50,683 nt of DNA from Limosilactobacillus viscerum. GTDB lineage: Bacteria; Bacillota; Bacilli; Lactobacillales; Lactobacillaceae. Positions 49,858 through 50,683 of this stretch are shown piece after piece. The notes beneath the pieces were generated by a model. That model saw nothing but the letters and a program-made list of their open reading frames with translations, made no database searches and was not told where the DNA came from. The stretch is taken from positions 1-50,683 of the forward strand of contig NZ_CANDNW010000011.1 of the NCBI RefSeq assembly GCF_947387525.1. The letters run 5' to 3'. Numbering within the stretch: the stretch's first letter is position 1; each line of letters starts with the position of its first letter. Made by a program: the position numbers and the translations under genes.

Positions 49858-50571
49858 ATGACAAAAGAATTTCTACTAATGAGTCAGCGCCAAGAACTCG
49901 TCTACCAGTTAAGAACCCTTTGTAAAAAGACCCATTGGAATTTTATCCAAGTCACTACCCCCACCGGCCTCGTGGTTGAGCTAGAAAAGCATACTTTTGC
50001 GGGAATTTGGTGGGATTTAGCTGGATCCACCACGCTTGATACCACAATTGCAACCGTCACCCTAATTCGTGACCAGGTTAGCGGACCGATCACGGTTTTT
50101 ACTGATGAGCCAACTATTCGGAGCCAGCGAAAACTTTTGCGAGCTAAAGTCGATGACATTATCCCAACCCCCATCACGAGGGAAGTATTCCGGCCCCTCC
50201 TTGAGCAACGATTATGGCTTTATGATCATTTCCAGCTAAGGGACCGCACCACGCGTAAAGAAACAACACACCCTAGCATTATTACAATGGGAAATTGGCA
50301 AATTGACCGGCAAAATTTCCTGGTTACCAAAAATGAACAGCCGGTTGAACTAACACCTAAAGAATTCCAGCTACTCTCCTACTTAGTTGAACACCACGGA
50401 CAAGTGCTAAGCCGCGAGCAGCTGGTTAACGGAATTTGGGGATACGATATCCTGGATACCTCACGAATTGTCGATATCCATATCAGCCACCTCCGTGATA
50501 AGTTAGAGAATAACCCCCACCAGCCACAGCACCTTTTAACTGTCCGGGGATTTGGCTATAAGTTGGTTTAA
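49858..50571 (+). CDS. OmpR-type regulator with a degenerate receiver domain
   Basis: 237 residues. The C-terminal winged helix (about 140-235) is normal: VELTPKEFQLLSYLVEHHGQ, WGYDILDTSRIVDIHISHLR and VRGFGYKL. The N-terminal 120 residues look like a receiver, but the acid pocket is missing (FLLMSQRQ where relatives have VDDE or VEDE), and the phospho-lysine region reads PTPIT instead of TKP. An Asp in WWDLAG may mark the old phosphorylation site. No kinase gene follows within the window. ATG 49858 follows GGAG. Position opposite pst with Pho-like repeats suggests it controls phosphate uptake, perhaps without phosphorylation. Confidence 0.84.
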   Translation: MTKEFLLMSQRQELVYQLRTLCKKTHWNFIQVTTPTGLVVELEKHTFAGIWWDLAGSTTLDTTIATVTLIRDQVSGPITVFTDEPTIRSQRKLLRAKVDDIIPTPITREVFRPLLEQRLWLYDHFQLRDRTTRKETTHPSIITMGNWQIDRQNFLVTKNEQPVELTPKEFQLLSYLVEHHGQVLSREQLVNGIWGYDILDTSRIVDIHISHLRDKLENNPHQPQHLLTVRGFGYKLV

Positions 50572-50683
50572 TCTGACTAGGTGGAAAAGTATCCGAAATT
50601 ATATGTTGAGTATTTACAATCTAAGTGCAACAGATTTAAAAAAATAAACCCATAGCGGGTAGAATATGTTTAACGACCAAAGC

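Noticed and set aside
1-50683. CRISPR array
   Set aside because: No regularly spaced direct repeats and no cas genes were seen.
1-50683. Ribosomal RNA genes
   Set aside because: No rRNA-like conserved stretches; only two tRNAs were found.
1-50683. Prophage
   Set aside because: No integrase, capsid, portal, terminase or lysis genes; the only mobile trace is the IS200-like element.
50668-50683. Start of a further gene at the right edge (ATG TTT AAC)
   Set aside because: Only five codons are visible and the upstream purine run is weak, so it cannot be called.

Overview
The window looks like chromosomal DNA of a heterofermentative lactobacillus, most likely Limosilactobacillus. Pointers are mid-range GC, strong AGGAGG ribosome sites, a KxYKxGKxW-type signal peptide, an L. 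reuteri-like conserved secreted protein, a cinnamoyl-esterase homologue close to the L. johnsonii enzyme, and a dense set of small redox enzymes. Species cannot be fixed from the sequence alone.

Layout. 0.1-9 kb: small oxidoreductase modules, each with its own regulator: HxlR/SDR and nitroreductase, a RibD-C reductase, flavodoxin with two MerR genes, esterase, flavodoxin, aldo-keto reductase (AKR), and SDR with TetR. 9-16 kb: ribB, a MerR/FMN-reductase operon, then a cluster of a six-helix flavocytochrome (ferric-reductase type), two membrane-anchored flavodoxins (one broken), an exported esterase and a broken MFS transporter. 16-30 kb: ClC channel, lactonase, an autoregulated ABC exporter with TetR, old yellow enzyme, ABC-2 permease with TetR, hpt, an aminotransferase with a terminator in its leader, tRNA-Glu and tRNA-Gln, and a two-component system with a PepSY protein. 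30-33.7 kb: an AT-rich island with a primase-helicase pair of the type seen in TOTE conflict systems and a decayed IS200-like element. 33.7-45.5 kb: AKRs, a sugar-uptake permease with LysR, a secreted NlpC/P60 protein, an acetyltransferase/MerR/MazG-like set, a cinnamoyl esterase and a broken SGNH hydrolase. 45.6-50.6 kb: phosphate uptake (pstSCAB-phoU) with a divergent OmpR-type regulator.

Two dispersed regulatory codes tie the modules together. Five minus-strand promoters share a MerR-type layout: -35 TTGCCT or TTGACT, exactly 19 bp of spacer carrying a CCTT..AGTTAACT..AAGG-like dyad, then the -10. They precede the flavodoxin-MerR operon, the exported esterase/flavodoxin/flavocytochrome operon, the second anchored flavodoxin, old yellow enzyme and an AKR. 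Separately, five copies of ATACG-N7-YATAG precede two AKRs, ClC, the permease/LysR pair and the SGNH hydrolase. I infer a MerR redox regulon and a LysR-type regulon.

Gene decay is unusually frequent. Three genes carry a single in-frame TAG (MerR, anchored flavodoxin, DUF2798-like membrane protein). Four more are split by one-base shifts (MFS, SGNH, TnpA and probably primase-helicase). Two of the decayed genes, the MerR and the flavodoxin, belong to the MerR-type operons.
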